10,963 nt of DNA from JAKLQJ01 sp964534135 (GCA_964534135.1 CAZHQC010000081.1:1-10963); one strand, 5' to 3'; counted from the stretch's first letter, positions 1-7,711 are shown. The notes: generated from the letters alone by a model not told the origin. Translations and numbers: made by a program.

Positions 1-2
1 AA

Positions 3-143
3 TTCTACGAAAGATTAGTATCAAAGGGTAAACCTAAAAAAGTAGCTATTACAGCCTGTATGAGAAAATTAATTGTCACACTTAATGCTATGTGCAAAAC
101 AAAGACTGAATGGAGTTTTAAAGAACAGTTAATACGGGCTTGA
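3..143 (+). CDS. IS110-family transposase, C-terminal fragment (5' end outside window)
   Basis: Forty-six codons are open from the window edge to a TGA at 141-143. The peptide contains GKPKKVAITACMRKL followed by LNAM, the pattern near the C-terminus of IS110-family (DEDD/Transposase_20) recombinases, where a GK.-KVA-..ACMRKLL..LNAM block is strongly conserved. The family moves IS elements by RNA-guided recombination; the catalytic DEDD domain and the serine-bearing part would lie upstream and are not visible. The stop codon overlaps a short hairpin (140-159) that recurs at the other end of the window. Whether the gene is intact upstream cannot be told. Family assignment rests on motif recognition only. 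Confidence 0.85.
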   Translation, partial: FYERLVSKGKPKKVAITACMRKLIVTLNAMCKTKTEWSFKEQLIRA

Positions 144-159
144 CAACATAGTTGCTATG
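140..159 (+). repeat. Hairpin at the transposase stop codon, copy 1 (left IS110 end)
   Basis: The 20 bases TTGACAACATAGTTGCTATG contain CATAG-TTG-CTATG, a 5-bp stem with a 3-nt loop, starting at the stop codon of the transposase. The same motif occurs inverted at 10917-10936 with two differences that keep the stem paired. It probably belongs to the right end of the IS element. The TTGACA inside it could also act as an outward-facing -35 box, but no matching -10 is seen 16-18 nt downstream. Confidence 0.6.
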
Positions 160-380
160 CCTCTCATTCTCCCACAAGCACAAGTCGAATTCCGAACATC
201 CCTGAGTGGCAAATCTTACTGCCACTCGTCCACCAGATTCCTTTTCCTTAGTTAAATATGTCCCACCCTAATTTCGATAAACCTGAATCACCCCAACCTA
301 AATAATGAAATTCCCGAAAATTTAAACAAAAATATGTTAGTATACTTTTATAGTTCTTTGAAAATTTAGCACAGTAGGAT
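160..380. other. Gene-free stretch between IS110 end and CRISPR array
   Basis: No convincing ORF is present. The one clear structure is an 8-bp perfect hairpin, GAGTGGCA (204-211) and TGCCACTC (220-227) with an 8-nt loop; no tight T-run follows, so it is a poor intrinsic terminator. Bases 300-380 are AT-rich. A -10-like TATACT at about 341-346 has no good -35 partner. If the array has an upstream promoter it should lie here, but the sequence does not show a strong one. Confidence 0.5.
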
Positions 381-2198
381 TTCTCTATTGCGCACCCAGG
401 GAGAATGTGTAGGATTCCACAGTGCCCGCTATGTTTACAGCGGATGGTTCCTATTGCGCACCCAGGGAGAATGTGTAGGATTTATCGCTTACTCCATCAC
501 AGTAATTATCAGGTTCCTATTGCGCACCCAGGGAGAATGTGTAGGATTGAGTGATAGGTGGCCTAGCAGTTGGTTTTGGTTCCTATTGCGCACCCAGGGA
601 GAATGTGTAGGATTACTTGTTCACGAAGCAAGAGCAATAATTGAGTTCCTATTGCGCACCCAGGGAGAATGTGTAGGATTTAATGCTTGTTGGGTTGGGT
701 GGAATCATAAGTTCCTATTGCGCACCCAGGGAGAATGTGTAGGATTTTATGTCAGCCTATAGGCAATCCCTACCTAGTTCCTATTGCGCACCCAGGGAGA
801 ATGTGTAGGATTTGAATTGCAGATGCGATTCCGTACCTTATAGTTCCTATTGCGCACCCAGGGAGAATGTGTAGGATTGTTAGAACCGGATATGGCTTGG
901 TATGTCTTGTTCCTATTGCGCACCCAGGGAGAATGTGTAGGATTTATATCGGCTCAACATAACAAGGACGTTGAGTTCCTATTGCGCACCCAGGGAGAAT
1001 GTGTAGGATTCCCAGTTGGTTTGTAGAAGCCGTGAGGGAAGTTCCTATTGCGCACCCAGGGAGAATGTGTAGGATTACCTTTTAAGGCGGACATACACTT
1101 TCGGTAGTTCCTATTGCGCACCCAGGGAGAATGTGTAGGATTGTGAAATTGGTAATTAAGGCGAATATGCCAGTTCCTATTGCGCACCCAGGGAGAATGT
1201 GTAGGATTCTATTGCTCTGGCGATTGAATAAACCATTAGTTCCTATTGCGCACCCAGGGAGAATGTGTAGGATTATGTGATTCTGTGCCATATCGTAAAG
1301 AATGGTTCCTATTGCGCACCCAGGGAGAATGTGTAGGATTCATGCGGGAGATGACCTCTGATACCGTGCTGTTCCTATTGCGCACCCAGGGAGAATGTGT
1401 AGGATTAGCCATGGACACCATTGCAGGTAAAGCGTAGTTCCTATTGCGCACCCAGGGAGAATGTGTAGGATTATACGGCAGAGAGTACATCATACTCGTG
1501 TAGTTCCTATTGCGCACCCAGGGAGAATGTGTAGGATTTTAGGAAATTCAAACGCTATAATGCGCGCTGTTCCTATTGCGCACCCAGGGAGAATGTGTAG
1601 GATTGTAAAATACCTTTGACCGAGGATTGGACCAGTTCCTATTGCGCACCCAGGGAGAATGTGTAGGATTGAAAATGGCAGAGAATACTGAAAATACCAA
1701 GTTCCTATTGCGCACCCAGGGAGAATGTGTAGGATTGACTGGCAAAAAGGATGAGGAGTATTGCTTGTTCCTATTGCGCACCCAGGGAGAATGTGTAGGA
1801 TTAGCCGAAGCCGAAGCCGTGTATAAAGCGATGTTCCTATTGCGCACCCAGGGAGAATGTGTAGGATTCAGCTTCAATCGCCGCCGCTTTTCTATCCCGT
1901 TCCTATTGCGCACCCAGGGAGAATGTGTAGGATTTTCCCATTGACGAATCACACTGATTACACTGTTCCTATTGCGCACCCAGGGAGAATGTGTAGGATT
2001 CAAAAAACAGTACACAAAACACTGAATTACGTTCCTATTGCGCACCCAGGGAGAATGTGTAGGATTTCACAATCGAGGACAAAGTCCGGCCAGAAGGTTC
2101 CTATTGCGCACCCAGGGAGAATGTGTAGGATTTGTTTTATTTATGTGGACAACGTATCCAATGTTCCTATTGCGCACCCAGGGAGAATGTGTAGGATT
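381..2198 (+). CRISPR. Type II-C CRISPR array, 28 repeats / 27 spacers
   Basis: Repeats start at 381 and then at 447 and every 66 nt to 2163, giving a 36-nt repeat and 30-nt spacers without exception. The repeat begins GTTCCTATTGCGCACC and ends AATGTGTAGGATT; its ends are partly complementary (TCCTA/TAGGA). I see only one degenerate copy, the first, with mismatches at repeat positions 1, 3 and 4. The + strand is the crRNA strand: the 5' half of the repeat pairs with the tracrRNA at 2263-2298, whose tail lies 3' of the anti-repeat as Cas9 requires. No duplicate spacers were noticed. Because 66 is divisible by 3, long spurious ORFs run through the array on both strands. Confidence 0.98.
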
Positions 2199-2262
2199 AA
2201 TAACCTAAAAATTCTCTTGAATTTTAAGGGTTTTTTGAAAATCAATTACACAAAGATTTAAA
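2199..2262 (+). other. AT-rich array-tracrRNA linker, candidate leader
   Basis: Sixty-four AT-rich bases join the last repeat to the anti-repeat with no obvious terminator, so array transcripts could run into the tracrRNA. A weak promoter-like pair, TTGAAA (2235-2240) and TTAAAA (2258-2263) at 17-nt spacing, could start a tracrRNA about 7 nt later, inside the distal anti-repeat. The flanking repeat is perfect here and degenerate at the other end, so this is the better candidate for the leader where new spacers enter. Confidence 0.4.
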
Positions 2263-2347
2263 ACACATTCTCAAATTTAGTGCGCTAACTTAGGTAACAA
2301 GGATTTAAAAATCCGTGGAAGGGAAACATAAGTGTTTCCCACTTTTT
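2263..2347 (+). ncRNA. tracrRNA
   Basis: This RNA pairs with CRISPR repeats and is bound by Cas9. ACACATTCTC (2263-2272) is complementary to repeat positions 21-30. After a non-pairing stretch, 2280-2298 is complementary to repeat positions 1-15 (GTTCCTATTGCGCAC), with small bulges of one, two and one bases on the tracr side. Then comes AAGG...TCCGT (2299-2316), whose GGATTT/AAATCC stem (2301-2314) corresponds to the nexus and closely resembles the AAGG...TCCGT nexus of streptococcal tracrRNA. It ends in an 8-bp hairpin, GGGAAACA-TAAG-TGTTTCCC (2321-2340), and a T-run (2343-2347). The 5' end is uncertain. Order anti-repeat, nexus, terminator and orientation all fit the + strand; the - strand has no such tail. 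Confidence 0.9.
2321..2347 (+). terminator. tracrRNA terminator hairpin
   Basis: A perfect 8-bp stem with tetraloop TAAG is followed by AC and five T. In tracrRNAs such a hairpin both ends transcription and is bound by Cas9. The T-run overlaps the stop codon of cas2 on the opposite strand. Confidence 0.85.
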
Positions 2348-2690
2348 AAAAATCCCCAAAAAGCAAAAGTTGTTCCTGCTTTTTGGGGATTTTTTCATTT
2401 GCAAGCTCTCGTCCGTAAAAATTCTTTGTCAGACCATATTGTTTATCGGTTAGAAAAATAAAAGAGCAAACCCCTTTTTGAGGCGTACAAGGACCGAGCA
2501 TATTTACCATAGCCTTGGCCTTATTAAAAGTAGGCATATTTCTAATATAAACGGAATACTGCATCTGCATAAATCCATTTTTAAGAAGAGTTTTTCTAAA
2601 TATGGAATAAGCCTTCCTTTCTCTTTTCGTTTGAGTGGGAAGGTCAAATATAGCCATGACCCACATTATTCTCCAACTATTAAGACTCAT
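2346..2690 (-). CDS. cas2: CRISPR-associated endonuclease Cas2 (type II)
   Basis: This is the small ferredoxin-fold partner of Cas1 in the spacer-integration complex. The 114-aa protein has the beta-1 motif AIFDLPT, with the conserved aspartate at residue 16, then ERKAYSIFRKTLLKNGF and a QYSVYIRN strand, all typical of type II Cas2. The ATG at 2690 lies in an 11-nt overlap with the cas1 stop, mirroring the cas9-cas1 junction, and keeps a WRIMW segment that I believe is usual in the family. A second ATG at 2666 (residue 9) has a better SD (GGAG, 4 nt away) and remains possible. The last 16 codons form one arm, loop and other arm of a strong hairpin. Confidence 0.95.
   Translation of the reverse strand: MSLNSWRIMWVMAIFDLPTQTKRERKAYSIFRKTLLKNGFMQMQYSVYIRNMPTFNKAKAMVNMLGPCTPQKGVCSFIFLTDKQYGLTKNFYGRELANEKIPKKQEQLLLFGDF
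2348..2394. terminator. Bidirectional hairpin terminator inside the cas2 3' end
   Basis: Bases 2348-2365 and 2377-2394 are perfectly complementary over 18 bp (A5-TCCCC-A5-GC core) around an 11-nt loop. On the + strand the hairpin ends in a T-run (2390-2395) and backs up the tracrRNA terminator; on the - strand the T5 at its 3' edge is read as part of the last cas2 codons. It lies exactly where the array/tracrRNA and the cas operon converge. Confidence 0.85.
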
Positions 2691-3651
2691 ATTTTATATG
2701 TTGCGAGGAACACTTGCTTCGTTTAGCGCCTCGCGATATATAATTATTCGGTAAAACAAGATTTTTTCTTGTGTCCGCAAGACAAGAACAAAAACTGTAA
2801 ATAGCCTCATCCACCGCTTGGAAGAGGCGATAATTTTTAGCGCCTATTTTCACTTTAAAACTTAAAATATTTAAAATAATTTCCTTTTTTAAAAGTGATG
2901 ATAATTCTTTATAATCTTTTGTTTTTAAAATTTCCAAAACAACAGCATCAACCATATAACGGAACGGTTCAATAAAATCTTCCGCCAAATTAAAAGGATT
3001 ATCTTTTCTGTAATGCCCCAAACCAAAATTTAAACAAAGTCCCGCGGAACATAGACTTCTCGCTATTATAGCTCTCAATACCGCATAACCATAATTTAAA
3101 CAAGAATTTATTATATCGGTCGCGCCCTGTTTCTCTCTTTTGTCTATAGAATCAAAAGCCTTAAAATACACTTCCCAATAAATTTTGGCCGCCAAACCCT
3201 CAATATTTTCTTTATCCCCATTTTTCACCCTACTTAAAATCTTAATCAAATAGTCAGCTTTTTCTTTGTTTAAAAGCCTTAATACTTTTTCTTGCCCTAA
3301 TATTTTTGATTTTATTATTTGGTCCAAGTATTTCTTTTGATACTCGCTGTTTATAATCTTTACTTGCTGATGAGGTCTCTTAGCTCCATCAATATTATAA
3401 CCGATTGGGAAAGTCAAAGCAGTCGGCATAAATTTTTCGTCAACACTTAAAATAACCGCCCCTTTTTTAGATAAATATTGCACTACGGGAGCCGTTAAAG
3501 AAATGCAAGGATGCGCCAAAATTAAAACCGCTATATCCATAACGGCGATATAATGAGTTTTATCATCTAAGGGTAAAAAAACCTTAAGTCTTTCCGTATC
3601 TATGGAAAGACGGGCTTCCTTTTCAATGCTTATTATATAATCATTTCCCAT
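2680..3651 (-). CDS. cas1: CRISPR-associated integrase Cas1 (type II)
   Basis: Cas1 is the integrase that, with Cas2, inserts protospacers into the array. The 323-aa protein has an N-terminal beta region and a C-terminal helical domain. The metal-binding residues are visible: E151 in IEGLAAKIYWE, H213 in GLGHYRKDNPFNLAEDF and E228 in EPFR, with the 15-residue spacing between H and the last E that type II Cas1 shows. Length is normal. Its ATG overlaps the end of cas9 by 11 nt and its own end overlaps cas2 by 11 nt; there is no convincing SD, so translation is probably coupled to cas9. Confidence 0.97.
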   Translation of the reverse strand: MGNDYIISIEKEARLSIDTERLKVFLPLDDKTHYIAVMDIAVLILAHPCISLTAPVVQYLSKKGAVILSVDEKFMPTALTFPIGYNIDGAKRPHQQVKIINSEYQKKYLDQIIKSKILGQEKVLRLLNKEKADYLIKILSRVKNGDKENIEGLAAKIYWEVYFKAFDSIDKREKQGATDIINSCLNYGYAVLRAIIARSLCSAGLCLNFGLGHYRKDNPFNLAEDFIEPFRYMVDAVVLEILKTKDYKELSSLLKKEIILNILSFKVKIGAKNYRLFQAVDEAIYSFCSCLADTRKNLVLPNNYISRGAKRSKCSSQHIKYES

Positions 3652-6600
3652 TTTTTATTTCAGATAAATCTTTTCTGTCTTTTACAAGTAAAAAATCTTT
3701 AAAATTATTTGAAACCACTTCCTTAGATGTTTCTTTAGACTCGGTAGTTTCTGAAAACACAAAACCACTTTGTTCTCTAAAACTAATAACTGTAAAAAAT
3801 CTTTTCTTTCTTTTATCAAAAACGGTATCCCTCGCAAAAATTCTTATAATATTTTCATCAATCGGCTTGTTTTTATATTCCTGTTGATATTTCCAAATGG
3901 GAATAAGCCTGAGCCTCTTACCTGTCTTCTTATCAAAATCCATACAGGCAAAACCTCCGTTTAAATAAGCCTTGTATTTCACTTCTCCATTTTTATTTTT
4001 AACAACGGGAAGTTTAATATCAATATCATCTTTAAATTCAATCAAGGATTTCTTTTTATACATCGCTTTTACTTTTTTCACTTTATTGCCTTTATAAAAA
4101 ATGCCGTCATTTTCATCCTCTCCTAGCAAAGCGTCTTTAACTGACATTCCCTTGTTTTGAACCCTATCATTTAATTGTTTTACAATCTCTTTTTTTATCT
4201 CATCTCCAACCACCACATCTTCAAGCTTATTTACAACATCTTCCAATTTGTTTTTTTTAAGAAAAGTATCCAGACCAAATCTTTTTACCAATCTTGTTTT
4301 ATCTTCCTTCTTTAACACATTATAGGCATTCTCTTGAAAAAACTCCTTATTTGGATATCTGTCGGGCTTATGCCAAACAGTATAATTAAATAATCTTTTC
4401 TTTAATTCTTTACTTAATTTTGAGAAAGGATGTTCAGGGAAAAAACCACATCTTATTACCGCTCCCGTTTGCTTATTTACAATATCCTGCAATGTCCCGT
4501 TTTTGGCATTATGAATATTTGCCTTTTGAACCAAACTTCTGTCGCAAAGCCCGATAATTGCCGCATCTATGGCATGATGTCTATGGTCGCATCGTTTATT
4601 AAAAATATAGTCCCTTCTAACCATATCGAGAAAATGCCAAAAAGTTCTTTGCCAATCACTTTCGGTTAAAGGTTTTTCTTCAAGCTTACCGACATATTCT
4701 TCAAATTCTTTCTTAAATAAAGTGTCTTTATATGAAACACCTTCCGTTAAAAAAAGCTCTTTCCATCTTTCTTTATCTATTTCTTTATTATCCCTATTGA
4801 AAATAGATTTTTCTTCTTTTATTCTTATCTCAGGGAGAATATTTTTAAAATTCCATATATGCCTTAAATAAGCGGTCAAACCTCCAAACGAAGGATTGAC
4901 CTTATCGGATATGTCCGCACACCAAGCTAAAACTATTTTTCCAATCCATGCCGTTTCTTGATTCGACCTTTCGGAAAAATTCCTTTCAATTTCTTCCAAG
5001 GATTTCTCAGTCAAAAGATTTTCTATTTTTCGTTCCAGATTTTTCTTTTTTTGAGGTTTTACCCATTTGGTCCCTACCGGACGCTTTTTTATAGCATTAG
5101 CATCTTTTTGAAATTTATCATCCACCATTTTTTTAAGAGCGCCAAAATTTAGATTATTCTTCTTTGAGGCCAAATAGGGAGTGTTTCCACCTTTTTTCGC
5201 GTTACACTCGGTATGAGCCAAAACCTTATTGGAATAAATATTAGGCCCGCCAATTGTTTGAGGAATAATATGGTCCACTTCCGTAATTTTTGGATTAAAA
5301 GCATCACCGTTATTTATATTTTGCCCACAATAAGGACACTCGTTTTTCTGTTCCGTCCAAAGCAAATACCTTTCAATATTTTTACCCGTAGGCGATATTG
5401 AAGAATTAAGCAATTCATTAATACCCTCGTTTCTTTCTTTTTGATTTTCCTTATTTTGGTTTTCAATAAATTGTCTTTGTTTAAGCGATTTTTTTAAATC
5501 CCGGGATAATTCTATGGTTATTTCCGTAGGCTTATCTCCCAATTTATGGATTATATAATCCATGGTTCTTTTAAATTCCCTCAATACCCTGTCAACAATC
5601 GGACTTCCCGTTTTAACATCTTTAAAAGCTCTAAGCCTATTTCTCTCCTCATTGCTTTTTGGATATAACTCTTTTATTATTTGTGTCCTTTCTTTTTGTC
5701 GCCTCATCTGTTCGGTGATTTTTTTCAAAGCCTTAACGGAATATTCCGCTCTATTTTGCTCCAAATTAAATTTTCCTTTGGAAAATATTTCTTTGTTTTT
5801 AAGAAGATTAATAAACTCAAAAGCTTGTTTCATATCCTCACTTTGCTTATCGTTGATATTTTCCGTCAATTCTTTTATTGAACTCTTTATATGTTCTTCA
5901 GAACTGTCTTCAATATCGCCAAAATCCGTAATACAAGCCAAAAACTCTATAGTTATCTCTTGAGCTTTTCCATTCAAAACTTCCCATTCAGGCAAAACTT
6001 TATTTTCAAAGAAAATCTTTGCCGTGGAATTGCCTTTTATCCCGCCATCCGCTCGCGTAATTCTTCTATCTATATTAAATTTTTCAATATCCTTATTTAT
6101 GCCCATTTCTTTGTAGATAAAGTCATAAGGCAATTCATTTTTTTTATTGTACTTGTCAAAAGAGGAATTTATTAAAGAAAATAAAAGAGTATATTCATCC
6201 TTGGATAAAACTCTTCCTTCTCCCCTTTTAATTTTGCTGATAATCCTTATATTGGCCAAAATATCCGCTATCCTATAATCTTGAAAAATCATTTGAGAAG
6301 TTGAAGCTCTTTTTTCACCTTCTTCAAACGGACAATCGCCAACACTTTCCAAATCCCATCTTATCGGCCTTTGATAAAACATGGCGGATTTAAAAGCTTC
6401 CTTTAAACTGATTTCACTTTTACCTTCAAATTCGGGAAAAGCTTTGGAATAACCTATTTTGTAATTACCTTTCAAAACCTTATGTTCACTCTCCTGCTTA
6501 TCCCATATCAAATCAAATTCCTTTTCAACAATATTTCTTTCAATGTATGTCCCATTATCACTTACATTTTTCCAAGGAATATTTTTTTGTTTTGCCTCTT

Positions 6601-7090
6601 GCTTTAATTTCCACCATAGTTGACCAAGAGTTTCACATTTTTTTCCCGCAAACTGTTTTTTTAATTCCTCTATATTTTCATTTACGGTTCCACTTCTTTT
6701 TAAATTGCCTTTATAGCCCCTGTTTTTAACAATATGAAAAAATACTTTTACAAGCTCCGGCAATTCAATTTTCTGAGAAACAGCTGTTGCTCTTAATTCA
6801 TGAATTTTATCTCCCTTTATGGAAAAAGTATCTTTTTCATTTATACCTATTGACTGAGCAATATATGATATTTTTTTCAATCTTTTCGCTTTTCTTTGCA
6901 CCTGTCTTCTTATAAGTCTTGCCTCCCTGCGCCCGGAATTTTTAGTTATAAAATCTTTAGGCTGAACAGGTTCCCCAAAGATATAACTATCAATATGAGC
7001 AATGCCTTCAATCTCATTGTCTTTACTCAATTTATACGCAACCACACCTATTGAAGATGTTCCCAAATCTATACCCAATCTATATTTCAT
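3641..7090 (-). CDS. cas9: CRISPR-associated endonuclease Cas9, type II-C
   Basis: Cas9 is the RNA-guided DNA endonuclease of the system. At 1149 aa it has type II-C size. RuvC-I is at the N-terminus (LGIDLGTSSIGV, D8). An arginine-rich bridge helix covers about 53-75 (RREARLIRRQVQRKAKRLKK). A recognition lobe runs to about 510. RuvC-II contains ITIELSR (E527). The HNH domain has CPYC (C585, C588), EVDHIIPQ (D606, H607) and HTECN (H626, C629, N630), so a C2HC zinc site is plausible. RuvC-III has DHRHHAIDA (H839, D842). The remainder, from about 1000, should hold the wedge and PAM-interacting region. All nuclease residues are present, so the protein should be active. SD GAAGGGG (7098-7104) sits 7 nt before the ATG. 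Confidence 0.98.
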   Translation of the reverse strand: MKYRLGIDLGTSSIGVVAYKLSKDNEIEGIAHIDSYIFGEPVQPKDFITKNSGRREARLIRRQVQRKAKRLKKISYIAQSIGINEKDTFSIKGDKIHELRATAVSQKIELPELVKVFFHIVKNRGYKGNLKRSGTVNENIEELKKQFAGKKCETLGQLWWKLKQEAKQKNIPWKNVSDNGTYIERNIVEKEFDLIWDKQESEHKVLKGNYKIGYSKAFPEFEGKSEISLKEAFKSAMFYQRPIRWDLESVGDCPFEEGEKRASTSQMIFQDYRIADILANIRIISKIKRGEGRVLSKDEYTLLFSLINSSFDKYNKKNELPYDFIYKEMGINKDIEKFNIDRRITRADGGIKGNSTAKIFFENKVLPEWEVLNGKAQEITIEFLACITDFGDIEDSSEEHIKSSIKELTENINDKQSEDMKQAFEFINLLKNKEIFSKGKFNLEQNRAEYSVKALKKITEQMRRQKERTQIIKELYPKSNEERNRLRAFKDVKTGSPIVDRVLREFKRTMDYIIHKLGDKPTEITIELSRDLKKSLKQRQFIENQNKENQKERNEGINELLNSSISPTGKNIERYLLWTEQKNECPYCGQNINNGDAFNPKITEVDHIIPQTIGGPNIYSNKVLAHTECNAKKGGNTPYLASKKNNLNFGALKKMVDDKFQKDANAIKKRPVGTKWVKPQKKKNLERKIENLLTEKSLEEIERNFSERSNQETAWIGKIVLAWCADISDKVNPSFGGLTAYLRHIWNFKNILPEIRIKEEKSIFNRDNKEIDKERWKELFLTEGVSYKDTLFKKEFEEYVGKLEEKPLTESDWQRTFWHFLDMVRRDYIFNKRCDHRHHAIDAAIIGLCDRSLVQKANIHNAKNGTLQDIVNKQTGAVIRCGFFPEHPFSKLSKELKKRLFNYTVWHKPDRYPNKEFFQENAYNVLKKEDKTRLVKRFGLDTFLKKNKLEDVVNKLEDVVVGDEIKKEIVKQLNDRVQNKGMSVKDALLGEDENDGIFYKGNKVKKVKAMYKKKSLIEFKDDIDIKLPVVKNKNGEVKYKAYLNGGFACMDFDKKTGKRLRLIPIWKYQQEYKNKPIDENIIRIFARDTVFDKRKKRFFTVISFREQSGFVFSETTESKETSKEVVSNNFKDFLLVKDRKDLSEIKNGK

Positions 7091-7097
7091 ATTATTT

Positions 7098-7123
7098 CCC
7101 CTTCATTAATTACTGAAATTATA
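7098..7123 (-). promoter_or_regulatory. cas9 ribosome binding site and possible -10 box
   Basis: On the - strand GAAGGGG (7098-7104) is the best Shine-Dalgarno sequence in the operon and fixes the cas9 start. TATAAT at 7118-7123 is a consensus -10, but the -35 position (about 7141-7146) reads AGCTCG, so any promoter here would be weak or need an activator. The longer route is transcription from the promoter at 8277-8305. Confidence 0.45.
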
Positions 7124-7160
7124 ATTTAATTATTTATCCCCGAGCTGTCTAGCTGATTGC

Positions 7161-7235
7161 TGTTTCTTTGTGCCTTGGTGCCTCTGTTTTTACTTAAATC
7201 TTGAAAAATCTTTGGCTATGTATTTTTTGAAACGG
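7161..7235 (-). repeat. Duplicated 3' flank, copy 1 (after the 173-aa gene)
   Basis: The stretch containing GTGCCTTGGTGCCTCTGT and the following C-terminal codons (DRFKKYIAKDFSRFK) is nearly the same as 7719-7793. Coding end and non-coding flank are both duplicated, so the two nuclease-like genes arose by tandem duplication of a unit that included flanking DNA. Confidence 0.75.
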
Positions 7236-7711
7236 TCAAGAATAAGTTCTTTATACTTGCCTGGTTTTTTATCCTTCTTCGCTGCGCTTCCCCCTTCGCC
7301 AAGGCTTCGGTGGGACAAGTCGAAGGACACGTCTTTATATTTCCCGTTAAAGAAGATCTTTCTTCTTCCGATATATTTGCCTGCTTTATTTTGACTTGAA
7401 TGTTTTATAAATTCCGCGGATGACATAATCCAAAAAGTTTTTAGTCTTTCAGAGTAAAAAACGAAAAAGTAATTTTTCCGTTTTTTATGATAGCTCATCT
7501 CAAAACTGGCTCCATGTCCCATGGCGACTGTTTTGGACCTGGCTTTAATTTGAATCTCAATAAATATCCCATTGGTTTTTTTTATAATCAAATCAATCGC
7601 GTCATCATCAACAAACGGCACATAAATATCAAGCCCCTCTTTTATCATTAATGAAATAATCCAATATTCCATTTGTTTCCCAAATCCGGTTAATTTTCTG
7701 TGAGTTATCAT
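7190..7711 (-). CDS. PD-(D/E)XK nuclease-like protein, copy with insertion (173 aa)
   Basis: A soluble protein with no signal peptide or membrane segment. E15 in the first helix, D40 in AIDLIIKK and E52-x-Q54-x-K56 in FIEIQIKARSK form the pattern of small PD-(D/E)XK fold proteins of the DUF4365 kind, so DNA cleavage or binding is likely but unproven. It is a paralog of the next gene upstream; identity is high in GLD-Y-P, NYF-FYSE, MSSAEFIKHS and the C-terminal RFKKYI-KDFSRFK. Relative to that paralog it carries about 20 extra residues (about 128-147, SLGEGGSAAK region) encoded by a GC-rich palindromic segment. The start ATG aligns with the paralog; no SD is visible. It precedes cas9 by 99 nt on the same strand. 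Confidence 0.75.
   Translation of the reverse strand: MITHRKLTGFGKQMEYWIISLMIKEGLDIYVPFVDDDAIDLIIKKTNGIFIEIQIKARSKTVAMGHGASFEMSYHKKRKNYFFVFYSERLKTFWIMSSAEFIKHSSQNKAGKYIGRRKIFFNGKYKDVSFDLSHRSLGEGGSAAKKDKKPGKYKELILDRFKKYIAKDFSRFK
7271..7330 (-). repeat. In-frame palindromic insertion (about 60 nt) within the 173-aa gene
   Basis: Comparison with the 159-aa paralog shows 20 extra residues here. The inserted DNA is GC-rich against AT-rich neighbours and has CCTTCG (7293-7298) paired with CGAAGG (7321-7326), plus a nested CTTCG/CGAAG. It preserves the reading frame. This resembles palindromic elements known to insert inside ORFs (for example in Rickettsia), but the family is not identified. Confidence 0.65.

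Noticed and set aside
276..320. Short - strand frame reading LGWGDSGLSKLGWDIFN before a stop
   Set aside because: There is no start and no recognisable family. Similar GWGDS strings arise often by chance in translated intergenic DNA.
2067..2096. Spacer containing GAGGACAAAGTCCGG, resembling the RNase P RNA P4 motif
   Set aside because: It is a 30-nt spacer inside the array, and GGAC-AAA-GTCC is a simple hairpin. There is no surrounding RNase P structure.
388..2261. Long ORFs through the CRISPR array on both strands, with a recurring 12-residue unit
   Set aside because: The 66-nt period is a multiple of three, so the repeat keeps frames open. The variable parts are spacers and no SD or family signal exists.
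2199..2300. tracrRNA read on the - strand, with crRNAs from the opposite strand of the array
   Set aside because: The - strand reading puts no nexus-like stem or terminator after the anti-repeat, while the + strand has both in the right order.
3770..6729. Several + strand ORFs of 60-133 codons opposite cas9
   Set aside because: They are antisense shadows of an AT-rich gene, rich in F, L, I and S, with no start signals.
2346..7090. Search for csn2 or cas4 that would make this type II-A or II-B
   Set aside because: No further gene lies between or beside cas9, cas1 and cas2 on the downstream side, and the two upstream genes do not resemble Csn2 or Cas4 (no cysteine cluster). II-C stands.
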